A stretch of DNA of 64,000 nt. Source: Pyrinomonadaceae bacterium (GTDB taxonomy: Bacteria; Acidobacteriota; Blastocatellia; Pyrinomonadales; Pyrinomonadaceae). Numbering within the stretch: position 1 is the stretch's first letter; each line of letters opens with the position of its first letter. The notes beneath the pieces were generated by a model. That model ran no database searches, was not told the DNA's origin, and saw only the letters and a program-made list of their open reading frames with translations. The stretch lies in the NCBI GenBank assembly GCA_021228405.1, contig JAJQRF010000007.1:215230-279229 (forward strand), read 5' to 3'. The translations under genes and the position numbers were made by a program. Shown one piece after another: positions 41,681 through 49,999 of the stretch.

Positions 41681-43264
41681 TTATTTATAAGTCGGCAGAA
41701 ATTTTGGAGTTTTCCGCGCTTTGGTCGCTTGCTCGAAGGCGTAAGCGATCTTTATCAACGTCGGTTCGGAAAATGCGCGACCGAAGAATGAAACGCCGAT
41801 CGGAAGTTCGCTCAAGAATCCGGCGGGAACGGTGATGTTCGGATAGCCCGAAACCGCCGCGAGCGACGAGCTTCCGACGTATCCGCTACCGCAGTCGCCG
41901 CTGACCAGATCGACCATCCACGACGGCGAATTCGACGGCGCAAAGATCGCGTCGAGTTTGTCTTTATCCATCACGGCATCGATTCCCTGTTCCTGCGTCA
42001 AAACTTTGCTTTGGAGTAATGCAAGACGGTATGCGCGGTCGTCGAGATTGGCTTTTTCCTGCGCTTTGAGAAAGATTTCCTGCCCGAAATAAGGCATTTC
42101 CTTGTCGGCATTCTGATTGTTGAAATCGATCAAATCCTTCAAGTTTTTCATTTTGCCGCCGCGATTTGCAAGATATTTGTTCAAATCTTCCTTGAATTCG
42201 TAGAGCAAAACTTCGTATTCCGCATCGCCGAATTTTGAAAGCGTCGGAAAATTAACGTCAACGAGCGTTGCGCCGTTGTCCTTCAAAACTTTCAACTGCG
42301 TTTCCATCAATACATCGAGCCGCGCATTGCGTCCGAAAAACTGGCGCATCACGCCGATCTTCGCACCTTTTAAGCCGTCTTTCAGCAAAAATTTCGTGTA
42401 ATCCTTTTCGCCCTTTACCGCTTGCGAAGTGACCGGATCGGTCTTATCTGCGCCGACCAGAATGCCGAGCACGATCGCCGCATCGGTCACGGTTCGGCAC
42501 ATCGGTCCGGCGGTGTCCTGACTGTGTGCGATCGGAATCACGCCCGAACGCGAAACGAGTCCGAGCGTCGGTTTGATACCGACGATGCCGTTGATCGAAG
42601 ACGGGCAAACGATCGAGCCGTCCGTTTCCGTGCCGATCGCGATTGCCGCGAGATTTGCCGCGATAGCCGCGCCCGAACCCGATGAAGAACCGCACGGACT
42701 TCTGTCCAGAATATACGGATTATGCGTCTGCCCGCCGCGTCCCGACCAACCGCTCGAAGAATTGTCCGAACGGAAATTCGCCCATTCGGAAAGATTCGTT
42801 TTACCTAAAATAACCGCGCCTGCTTTGCGCAATTGCTGGACGAGAAAAGCGTCCGCTTTCGGTGCCGGTGCGTCCATCAACGCCAGACTTCCGGCGGTCG
42901 TCCGCATTTTATCGGCGGTGTCGATGTTGTCTTTCAGCAAAACGGGAATGCCGTGCAGGGGCGAGCGCACTTTGTTCGATTTGCGTTCCTTGTCCATCTG
43001 TTCCGCGATCGTCACAGCGTCGGGATTGATCTCGACGACGGAATTTATCTTCGGATCGACTTCCTTGATGCGGTCGAGATATTTCTGCACGATGTCTTTG
43101 GAAGTCATTTTTCCCGTTTTCATCATTTCCTGCAATTGCGTCACGGTCACTTCTTCCAGATCAAAGCTTTTGAATGATGTTTGCGCCACGGTATTTTTCG
43201 CATTTCCAAACAAAATTGCAGTTCCGGCAAGCGCGCCGAGTTCGATAAAGTCACGTCGTTTCAT
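41681..43264 (-). CDS. Exported amidase (amidase signature family)
   Basis: This 527-residue enzyme opens with a Tat-like or Sec signal (KRRDFIELGALAGTAILFGN). The amidase-signature domain shows the catalytic Lys in GIPVLLKDNIDTADKM and the Ser-cis-Ser region in SPCGSSSGSGAAIAANLAAI, followed by GTETDGSIVCPSSING. It hydrolyses an amide in the periplasm; the substrate cannot be told. Family members act on peptides, amino-acid amides or acyl amides. Confidence 0.93.
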   Translation of the reverse strand: MKRRDFIELGALAGTAILFGNAKNTVAQTSFKSFDLEEVTVTQLQEMMKTGKMTSKDIVQKYLDRIKEVDPKINSVVEINPDAVTIAEQMDKERKSNKVRSPLHGIPVLLKDNIDTADKMRTTAGSLALMDAPAPKADAFLVQQLRKAGAVILGKTNLSEWANFRSDNSSSGWSGRGGQTHNPYILDRSPCGSSSGSGAAIAANLAAIAIGTETDGSIVCPSSINGIVGIKPTLGLVSRSGVIPIAHSQDTAGPMCRTVTDAAIVLGILVGADKTDPVTSQAVKGEKDYTKFLLKDGLKGAKIGVMRQFFGRNARLDVLMETQLKVLKDNGATLVDVNFPTLSKFGDAEYEVLLYEFKEDLNKYLANRGGKMKNLKDLIDFNNQNADKEMPYFGQEIFLKAQEKANLDDRAYRLALLQSKVLTQEQGIDAVMDKDKLDAIFAPSNSPSWMVDLVSGDCGSGYVGSSSLAAVSGYPNITVPAGFLSELPIGVSFFGRAFSEPTLIKIAYAFEQATKARKTPKFLPTYK

Positions 43265-43285
43265 TTTTTCGATTTTTCCTTTTGA

Positions 43286-43356
43286 AAAGTTTAGAGTTCC
43301 TTCTTTAGAAAGCTTTTCTCAGCAATTAGCCGCCTGAAGGCGCGACTCTAAACTTT
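43286..43356. repeat. REP/BIME-like paired hairpins
   Basis: Outer arms AAAGTTTAGAGT (43286-43297) and ACTCTAAACTTT (43345-43356) are perfect inverse complements. Inside each arm is its own small hairpin: CTTCTTTAGAAAG after the left arm and CGCCTGAAGGCG before the right arm. This paired architecture recalls the BIME arrangement of two inverted REP units. It differs from the 7-mer family. Confidence 0.75.
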
Positions 43357-43364
43357 TTAATATT

Positions 43365-45440
43365 CTATTTTCCCTTTGCTTTTTCAAGATTTGCCTTTGC
43401 TTCGGCAAAATCGGGTTTCAACTGCAAAGCCTTTTCAAACTGCGTAACGGCTTCCGCGTTTTGTTTCTTTTCGAGCAGGATCGTTCCTTTCAGATTGTAA
43501 ACTTCCGCCTGATTCGGATTTTGCCGAATCAATTCTTCGACCTGTTTCTGCGCTTCGTCAAAGCGTTTGAGCGTGAAATAAGCAAACACGAGCTTCGTTC
43601 TTTCCTCGACATTGTTCGGAGTCAGATACAAAAGACGGTTGAGATGTTCAGCCGTTTTTTCGTAGTTTTCCTTTTTCGCATATCTCGCCGCCAGATCGCT
43701 CAAGACCGTCGCAAATGTTTCGGGCGGAATATTGTTCGGCAGGTTTGCCGCTTTTTGCAGATTCAGTTCGGCTTCCTCGGGCTTGTCCTGCATTATTTGC
43801 GCGATCGCAAGATTTGAATAAGCGGAAGCGTAATTCGGTTCGAGCTTCAGACATTCCTTGAAGTTCTTTTCCGATTCTTCATATTGCTTTTGTTTCAGTT
43901 TCAAAATTCCGAGCGTGTTGTAAACCTCGAAATAGGTCGGGTTATCGGCAATCGATTGCACGCAGAAAGGCTCGGCTTCGTCCATCCGTTCCTCGAGTGT
44001 CAGATGATGACAAAGATTGTGCGAGATCAGAAAATTCTTTTGCGTCACGGAAAGCGTGTGTTTGTAAAGAATTTCGTTGTTTCGCCAGTAAGTCGTCTGG
44101 TTGAAAGCCAAAATCGTCAGCACGAGAACGAATGCGCCGGACAGACCGTAAAAGACATTTTTATTTAACCTGAAATACTCGAAAAGATCGCTCGCGCCCC
44201 AGACGAGCATAATGAACAAGCCGAAATACGGAACGTATGTGTAGCGGTCGGCAAGCGGCTGTGAACCGACCTGCACGAGTCCGATGACGGGCACGAGCGT
44301 GCCGAGAAACCAGAGCCATCCCATCAGAAGATATTTCCGCGTCCGAATCTGCCACAGACACAACGCCGTCATTCCAATAATAAAAACGACCGCGACCGCG
44401 ATCTGCCACGCCGGAAAATCGCGGTCATACGGATACCAGACACCAAGTTTGACGGGATAAAAAAGCATTCCCGTATATTTTGCGTAAGACAGCATCGCAT
44501 TGACAATGCGCGTTCCGAGCGGCAGAAAATCGAGCGATTCGACCGAACCGCCCGTCCGTTGCGCGATAAAAGTGATATATGAAGAAGCTGCCGTCAAAAC
44601 GAAAAGCGGAATCTTTTCGATTATCAGCGCGGGCAAATCTCTTAACGTTTTCAATCTTTCCAACGCCCAGAAATCCATCAAAAGCAAAACGAACGGCAGT
44701 GTCACGAGCATCGGTTTCGTCATCAGACCGAGCGCGAAAACGGCTGAAAGAAGAAACAGGTAGAAGTAAGACGCGGAGAGAGGGCGGCGCGGCGGCGCGG
44801 CGCGATTCGCATCATCTTTTTCATTATCGTTTTCATTGCCTTCTGCATTTTCCGAAACGATCTCTTCCGAATTTACAAACTCTTCACTGCTCCGCGTCCC
44901 CGCGTTCGCGCGTTCCCGCGTCGTTTCATTTTTACTTTCCGCGTATTTCAGATAGACGAACATCGTCAAAAGCCAGAACATTGTCGAAAGCACGTCCTTT
45001 CTTTCCGAAACCCACGCGACCGATTCGACGTGCGCCGGGTGAACGGCAAACAGCGCGGCGACAATTGCGCTTTTCCAGAAACTTCCCGTCATTTTCTTGA
45101 AAACGGTAAAAGCGAGAATCGAATTGAGCAGGTGAAAAACGATGTTCGTGGCGTGATGCCCGCCCGGATTTGCGCCGTAAAGTTCGACATCGATCAAATG
45201 CGAAACCCACGTTACGGGATGCCAGTTTGCCGCGTAAAACTTTGTAAACGCCCAGTTCAGCGAATCTTTATTCAACCCGCTCAACACAATCGGATTATTG
45301 AAAATATAAAGATTGTCGTCGAGATTGATGAAGTTAAAGCCGATGGCTTGGTAATAGATCGCCATCACCAGCACGAAAAGCGCGGAATAGACGATCAGCT
45401 GACGATTTGTTTGGAAAAAGCCGGATTTATTTTCTGACAT
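43365..45440 (-). CDS. Polytopic membrane protein with C-terminal TPR repeats
   Basis: This 691-residue protein has about ten membrane helices in residues 10-465. It belongs, by its opening (YYQAIGFNFINLDDNLYIFN, WHPVTWVSHLIDVELYG, ALFAVHPAHVESVAWVSERK), to the TMTC-like glycosyltransferase-C superfamily with TPR tail. The DD pair (LDDN) is the likely catalytic acidic motif. About five TPRs follow (YEESEKNFKECLKLEPNYAS, AEAVTQFEKALQLKPDFAEA). A Glu/Asn-rich cytoplasmic insert near 175-220 is unusual. It probably transfers sugars from a polyprenyl carrier; the neighbouring GT2 gene fits that. Confidence 0.85.
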   Translation of the reverse strand: MSENKSGFFQTNRQLIVYSALFVLVMAIYYQAIGFNFINLDDNLYIFNNPIVLSGLNKDSLNWAFTKFYAANWHPVTWVSHLIDVELYGANPGGHHATNIVFHLLNSILAFTVFKKMTGSFWKSAIVAALFAVHPAHVESVAWVSERKDVLSTMFWLLTMFVYLKYAESKNETTRERANAGTRSSEEFVNSEEIVSENAEGNENDNEKDDANRAAPPRRPLSASYFYLFLLSAVFALGLMTKPMLVTLPFVLLLMDFWALERLKTLRDLPALIIEKIPLFVLTAASSYITFIAQRTGGSVESLDFLPLGTRIVNAMLSYAKYTGMLFYPVKLGVWYPYDRDFPAWQIAVAVVFIIGMTALCLWQIRTRKYLLMGWLWFLGTLVPVIGLVQVGSQPLADRYTYVPYFGLFIMLVWGASDLFEYFRLNKNVFYGLSGAFVLVLTILAFNQTTYWRNNEILYKHTLSVTQKNFLISHNLCHHLTLEERMDEAEPFCVQSIADNPTYFEVYNTLGILKLKQKQYEESEKNFKECLKLEPNYASAYSNLAIAQIMQDKPEEAELNLQKAANLPNNIPPETFATVLSDLAARYAKKENYEKTAEHLNRLLYLTPNNVEERTKLVFAYFTLKRFDEAQKQVEELIRQNPNQAEVYNLKGTILLEKKQNAEAVTQFEKALQLKPDFAEAKANLEKAKGK

Positions 45441-45455
45441 TAAAAAATGGCGGTT

Positions 45456-46259
45456 CTAAAAGTTTTTAACGATTTTTTTTTCTATCTCGCGGTAATAATC
45501 GGGCGCAAGTTTTTCTTCGCGTTCGCGGAAAAGATTCGATTTGAGCAAATGCAGACGGTGCAGACGGTATTTCAGCGACGTGCCGAGCACGCCGAAACCG
45601 TATTTCACCGAACGGCGGAAATTGATCGAAGACGCTTCGGTAAAATAGCGCGTCGGGCAGGAAAGTTCGCCGATGCGGTAGCCGAAAAACGCGGCTTGCG
45701 TAATCATTTCGTTGTCGAAAACGAAGTCGTCCGAGTTTTCGTCCAATGGCAGGTTTTCCAGAACCTCGCGTTTGAAGGCGCGAAATCCCGTGTGATATTC
45801 GCTGAGTTTCTGACCGATCAGCAGATTTTGCGCGAGCGTCAGAAATCTGTTCGCAACGTATTTGTAAAGCGGCATTCCGCCGACGAGTGCGCCTTTTCCC
45901 AAAATGCGCGAACCCATCACGACATCGTATTCGCCGTAAGCGATCATTCCCGCCATCGGGACGATCAGGTTCGGCGAATATTGATAATCGGGATGCACCA
46001 TCACGACAATGTCCGCGCCGTTTTTGAGGGCTTCGCGGTAGCAGGTTTTCTGATTTCTGCCGTAACCGAAGTTTTTCGTGTGCCGGAAAACGGTCAAATC
46101 CATCTCCGCCGCCACCTTCACCGTTTCGTCCGCGCTGGCATCGTCAACCAGAAATATCTCGTCCACAATGTCACGCGGGATTTCCGCAACCGTCTGCGCG
46201 AGCGTTTTTTCCGCATTATAAGCGGGCATTACGACAATGATTTTTTGACCATTCAACAT
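45456..46259 (-). CDS. Family 2 glycosyltransferase, polyprenyl-phosphate mannosyl/glucosyl type
   Basis: This 267-residue enzyme has a GT-A fold: VVMPAYNAEKTLAQTVAEIP, the first acidic site EIFLVDDASADET and the DxD-like MVHPDYQYSP. RILGKGALVGGMPLYKYVAN and LSEYHTGFRAFKREVL match dolichol-phosphate-mannose-synthase-like enzymes. It would make a polyprenyl-phospho-sugar, which the adjacent membrane protein could use as donor. It lies 15 bp upstream of that gene in the same operon. Confidence 0.9.
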   Translation of the reverse strand: MLNGQKIIVVMPAYNAEKTLAQTVAEIPRDIVDEIFLVDDASADETVKVAAEMDLTVFRHTKNFGYGRNQKTCYREALKNGADIVVMVHPDYQYSPNLIVPMAGMIAYGEYDVVMGSRILGKGALVGGMPLYKYVANRFLTLAQNLLIGQKLSEYHTGFRAFKREVLENLPLDENSDDFVFDNEMITQAAFFGYRIGELSCPTRYFTEASSINFRRSVKYGFGVLGTSLKYRLHRLHLLKSNLFREREEKLAPDYYREIEKKIVKNF

Positions 46260-46272
46260 AAAATCGATTCAA

Positions 46273-46407
46273 AGTTAAAAATTAAAAGTTAAAAATTTCG
46301 GCTTTAAGTTTCAGCGATATTGTCTGTAAAAATACGCGTAAAATCAATTCTAAAATCAACTTTGAATTCTAATTTTTTAACTTTTAACTTTTAACTTTTA
46401 ACTTTTG
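46273..46407. repeat. Heptad inverted repeat between GT2 and methyltransferase genes
   Basis: AGTTAAA, AATTAAA and AGTTAAA (46273-46293) oppose ACTTTTA three times and ACTTTTG (46380-46407). The intervening 86 bp are A/T-rich. The stop of the methyltransferase gene (46398-46400) lies in the third ACTTTTA, so its last residues (KS) come from the repeat. Confidence 0.88.
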
Positions 46408-47309
46408 GTTGTGCAAACAACCAACGTTCCGCCTTTTTTCATCAACGCCGAAAACGGGACGGCGGGCAGTGCGAGCGCGGAAAACGCCATTCCGAAGAAC
46501 TTATTGAGCGCAATTTCCGCCGCGCCGATGCCGTTTGTCTGTCCCGAAAGCGAGCGGAAAAAGACATTCGGCGTTGCAAACATCGCGTTCAGCGCGCTCT
46601 GCGACCAGCCCAAAAGATCGTATTCAAACTCCTGGTGCCGGTGCCATTTTATTTTCAACCCGTTTTGCCCCAGAAGCGTTTCGAGCGACTTAAAATTAAA
46701 ATGAAAAAGATGACGCGGCACGTCCAGGTGCAGCCAGTTTTGCCGAAACATCTGCGCCTGAAAGCCGCCGTAATCCGGCACAGCGATCAGCAGAAAACCG
46801 TCGTCCGCCAGCATTTCAAAGGCTTTTCCGACGACTTCGCGCGGATTTTTGAAATGTTCGAGCGTGTGCCACATCGTCACCGCGTCAAACGATGCGGGCG
46901 CGTGATTTTCTTTTACTTCGTCCAGACCGCCGTAAACTTTCAATGCGGAATCGCGAAACTTTTCGCGGTTCATTTCCGTTCCGAACGCTTCCCAACCGCG
47001 CCGTTTTGCCGCTTCCAGAAACGAACCGTCGCCGCACCCGATGTCGAGAATCTTCTTCTTTTTCTCACCGGCGCGAAAATTCTTTTCAACCCAGCGAATC
47101 CGCCGCCACGCGCAGTAATCGGTCGTAAAACCGTGCCGCTTGCCGTGATAATCGGCGTAATAAGGCGCGAGATTTCCGGGAAAAGTATGGGTTTGTCCCA
47201 ACCCGCAATTTTCACAGACGAGCAGGGAAAATTTATCGCCCGTCTGCACGTCTTTCAGTTCGGGTAAAAAAGTATTTAGTTTGCCCGCGCAAACGTGACA
47301 ATTTTGCAT
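46398..47309 (-). CDS. Class I SAM-dependent methyltransferase with N-terminal zinc ribbon
   Basis: This 303-residue protein starts with paired Cys motifs (CHVCAGKL and VCENCGLGQT) for a zinc ribbon. A methyltransferase domain follows: ILDIGCGDGSFLEAAKRRGW (motif I), DAVTMWHTLEHFKNPREVVG and LLIAVPDYGGFQAQMF. Such proteins methylate sugars or lipids in surface polysaccharide clusters. The C-terminal 60 residues include a hydrophobic hairpin (FFGMAFSALALPAVPFSALM). It lies just upstream of the GT2 gene. Confidence 0.9.
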   Translation of the reverse strand: MQNCHVCAGKLNTFLPELKDVQTGDKFSLLVCENCGLGQTHTFPGNLAPYYADYHGKRHGFTTDYCAWRRIRWVEKNFRAGEKKKKILDIGCGDGSFLEAAKRRGWEAFGTEMNREKFRDSALKVYGGLDEVKENHAPASFDAVTMWHTLEHFKNPREVVGKAFEMLADDGFLLIAVPDYGGFQAQMFRQNWLHLDVPRHLFHFNFKSLETLLGQNGLKIKWHRHQEFEYDLLGWSQSALNAMFATPNVFFRSLSGQTNGIGAAEIALNKFFGMAFSALALPAVPFSALMKKGGTLVVCTTKS

Positions 47310-47324
47310 TTACTTTAGCTTATG

Positions 47325-47369
47325 CGGGATTTAAGAGCGTTCGTTTGAAATTTTGAGTCTTAAATCCCG
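47325..47369. repeat. Inverted repeat upstream of the methyltransferase gene
   Basis: Perfect 12-nt arms CGGGATTTAAGA (47325-47336) and TCTTAAATCCCG (47358-47369) enclose a 21-nt loop, starting 15 bp from the start codon. It could be an attenuator or an intergenic-repeat hairpin. Confidence 0.75.
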
Positions 47370-47540
47370 AATTCTATCCGTTTCCGATCTTTTTTCGGCT
47401 GTTTCGGCGAATTTCATTCGTTTTTATGGATTTTTATCCGTTTTTTCGGATTTTCATCTTGTTGGTGACGATTTCCATCCGTTAGCGGCGAATTTCACCC
47501 GTTTCCGCCGATTTTCATTTATTTCCGGCGATTTAACTGA
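47369..47540. repeat. Seven-unit 20-nt degenerate tandem repeat
   Basis: Units start with GA(A/T)TTT at 47409, 47429, 47449, 47470, 47490, 47510 and 47530, spaced 20, 20, 21, 20, 20 and 20 nt. The consensus is about GATTTTCATCCGTTTCCGG. An earlier partial unit starts at 47369. Many units hold a small dyad (GGATTTTTATCC). There are no unique spacers, so it is not a CRISPR array. It fills the gap of 237 bp between two minus-strand genes. Confidence 0.88.
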
Positions 47541-47546
47541 ATCTTT

Positions 47547-48305
47547 TTACTTCTTTCCGTTTGAATGTTTGGATATTTCATTCCCGAAAAAATCACAATC
47601 GCCTTCTTTCAGTTCGACTTCATATCTGTAAATCGATGGGATTTCCCGCTCTTTAACGAACACGTTTGATTTTTCATAGAACGTAAGAAAACTCGCATAG
47701 AACGGAAACCTGATTTCAACCTTATATGATCCGGCACGTAAATTTGAAAATCTGTATTTGCCGTTCTCATCGGAGCTTGTAGTTTGCCGAACGCCGTCGC
47801 CTTCCAAAATAATTTCGGCAGGTTCATATTGATAGTAATTTATGAGTGAAACGAACTGTCCTGAAATTTCTCCCAAACTTTTCTTGTTTGAAGAATTTCT
47901 TAAAATTTCAATCTCTTCCCTGTCTGATTTCGAGTTATATTTTTTTCCGTCGATGCTCTCGAAAACTTTATCTTCACTATCATAAGAAGCATAAACCAAC
48001 CAACTTTGTCCTTTCTTAACCTTCAATCCGCAAGCACTGCGCCAATCCGGAGTTATCAGGGTTAAAGTTGCCCTTTCTGCGCCTTTGAAATTTTCTTGTA
48101 TTTTGAATTCTACTTTTAGCGTGTTGTCATAATAATCACCTTTTCCGGTTAAATCTTCAATGTTTATTACCTTACCTAAAAACACCGCCTCGTGCTTTGT
48201 AAATTTTGCACAGATCGGCACCTGATAAGGGAATCTTTGACAAGCAAAACTGATGCTCGAAAACATAATTAAGTGAGAAATTATAAGGAAAAGGAATTTT
48301 TGCAT
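47547..48305 (-). CDS. Secreted protein with carboxypeptidase-regulatory-like domain
   Basis: This 252-residue protein has a signal peptide (KFLFLIISHLIMFSSISFAC). The first domain resembles a TIMP/NTR-like beta barrel (EAVFLGKVINIEDL, LKVEFKIQENFKGAERATLT, ACGLKVKKGQSWLVYASYDS). The second (residues 165-235) is a regulatory-type beta-sandwich (ENGKYRFSNLRAGSYKVEIR). It ends with a Cys (EGDCDFFG). Function unknown; probably an envelope binding protein. It follows the dipeptidase gene by 2 bp. Confidence 0.78.
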   Translation of the reverse strand: MQKFLFLIISHLIMFSSISFACQRFPYQVPICAKFTKHEAVFLGKVINIEDLTGKGDYYDNTLKVEFKIQENFKGAERATLTLITPDWRSACGLKVKKGQSWLVYASYDSEDKVFESIDGKKYNSKSDREEIEILRNSSNKKSLGEISGQFVSLINYYQYEPAEIILEGDGVRQTTSSDENGKYRFSNLRAGSYKVEIRFPFYASFLTFYEKSNVFVKEREIPSIYRYEVELKEGDCDFFGNEISKHSNGKK

Positions 48306-48307
48306 TT

Positions 48308-49600
48308 CTATTTTCCGATCTTTTTCAAACTTCCGTCCGCGCTGATCTTGCGTGTGCCGATCTTCGCGACCGCTTCGGCTTGGGCGAAGGCACGCAGGAA
48401 GTTTTCGCCTAAAACCTTGCGGATTTCCGTTTCGCTGTAGCCGCGTTTGAGCATTTCGTAAGTGACCAGCACGAGGTCTTCCATCCCGTTCATTCCTTCG
48501 GGCAGAAACGGAACGCCGTCGAAATCCGAACCGAGCCCGACGTAATCGATACCGACCGTCTTTTTGATGTGGTCGATGTGATCGACAATGCGCGTGTAGG
48601 ACGCGATGTAGATCGGATTTTCGTTCAAAAGTTTGCGTTCGGCTTCGTTAAAGCCGTTCGGGTCGTTTTTGTAAATCTCGCGCAAACCGTCGATCTGCGA
48701 TTTCAGTTTCGCGGAACGTTCGTTTTCTTCTCTGTTCGTGCGCTCGTCCAGAAACGAAGGATAAAAATTAATCATTATCACGCCGCCGTTTTTCGCAACG
48801 CGTTTCAGTACATCGTCGGGCACGTTGCGCGTATGGTTGGCAACGCCGCGCGCGCCCGAATGCGAAGCGATGACCGGGGCGGTCGAAATGTCCAAAACGT
48901 CGTTCATCACTTTGTCGGAAACGTGCGAAATATCGACGAGCATCCCGAGCCGGTTCATTTCACGCACGACTTCCTTTCCGAAATCGGAAAGCCCGTTGTT
49001 TTTCACTTCGCCGCGATGCGCGTCCGCCCAATCGTGCGAAACATTGTGCGTCAGGGTCATATAACGAATGCCCAAACGATAAAAATTGCGGAGCGCGTAA
49101 AGCGAATTTTCGATGACGTAACCGCCTTCGATACCCATCAGGGCGCAGATTTTGTTCTGCTTTTTCGCCTGCCGAATGTCGGCGGCGGTCGTGCAAGCCG
49201 TTAATTGTGCGGGATGTTTTTCGATCTCGCGGTTGGTCGCGTCGATCAGTTCCATCGCGCGGCGCATCTTTCCGCCTTTCTGATAATCCGTTCCCGAAAC
49301 GTAAATGGAGAAAAATTCCGCCGTGATGCCGCTCGCTTTAAAACGGGCGAGATCGGTGTGAAACGGGTCGCCGTCCCTGTGAAATTTGCCGACCGTGTTC
49401 GCGCTCAAATCCAAATCCTCATCGACCATCGGCGACGTAATATCGTTGTGACCGTCAACGATGACGGCTTTTCTCTGGATTTGCAGAGCTTTCTCCCAAA
49501 GTTTTTTGTCGGCATCCTTCGGCATCGTCTGCGCCGAAATTTGCCCGCTGAATGCAGAAATAATGCAGAAGAAAAGAAGCAAAGAAATTGTTTTTTTCAT
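48308..49600 (-). CDS. Exported membrane dipeptidase (peptidase family M19)
   Basis: This 430-residue zinc dipeptidase opens with a signal peptide (ISLLLFFCIISAFSGQISAQ). The metal site includes VIVDGHNDI near residue 48, GIEGGYVIENSLYALR with the bridging Glu, and PVIASHSGARGVANHTRNVP. YVGLGSDFDGVPFLPEGM carries the late Asp. Renal-dipeptidase-like enzymes split dipeptides and, in some relatives, D-amino-acid peptides. It is the first gene of a two-gene unit with the regulatory-domain protein. Confidence 0.94.
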   Translation of the reverse strand: MKKTISLLLFFCIISAFSGQISAQTMPKDADKKLWEKALQIQRKAVIVDGHNDITSPMVDEDLDLSANTVGKFHRDGDPFHTDLARFKASGITAEFFSIYVSGTDYQKGGKMRRAMELIDATNREIEKHPAQLTACTTAADIRQAKKQNKICALMGIEGGYVIENSLYALRNFYRLGIRYMTLTHNVSHDWADAHRGEVKNNGLSDFGKEVVREMNRLGMLVDISHVSDKVMNDVLDISTAPVIASHSGARGVANHTRNVPDDVLKRVAKNGGVIMINFYPSFLDERTNREENERSAKLKSQIDGLREIYKNDPNGFNEAERKLLNENPIYIASYTRIVDHIDHIKKTVGIDYVGLGSDFDGVPFLPEGMNGMEDLVLVTYEMLKRGYSETEIRKVLGENFLRAFAQAEAVAKIGTRKISADGSLKKIGK

Positions 49601-49999
49601 ATAAATTCAGAAAGAAGTCAGTTCGGAATATTTTAGCAGACAAAGACGGTTTTTATCTAAACTCGCCCGTCGGAGGATGTTTTCAAGCTAAAAAAATTTT
49701 CCGGCGGCTCTAAGTTATTTAAACCTTCTGCCGATAAGTGTTGACGGGATTATATGCAGATTTTATGGCACGGCAGGTGCAGTTAAGTGAACGGACGTTT
49801 TTTATTGAAAACGGTTAAATTCTTAAAATATATATATTAAAGACCAAAGGGCAGTTTGAAAAATATCATTGACACAGTGACCCGGTTATTCACTTTGAAC
49901 GATTTTCCGTCAAATTGACCTGGCTTGTCTGCTGTTACTGCCGTAAGTTCGTAATCTCCTTTTCAGAAAAATTCATAAATAACGTTTTTATTTTCAAGA
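49601..49999. other. Divergent intergenic region before the signalling operon
   Basis: This 399-bp gap contains no gene I can support. It is A/T-rich near 49815-49845 and has dyads at 49877-49893 (GTGA...TCAC) and 49909-49919 (GTCAAATTGAC), possibly operators for the histidine-kinase operon starting at 50000. No strong -35/-10 pair was found. Confidence 0.45.

Noticed and set aside
47369..47540. CRISPR array
   Set aside because: Units abut at a 20-nt period with no unique spacers, are degenerate and have no cas genes nearby.
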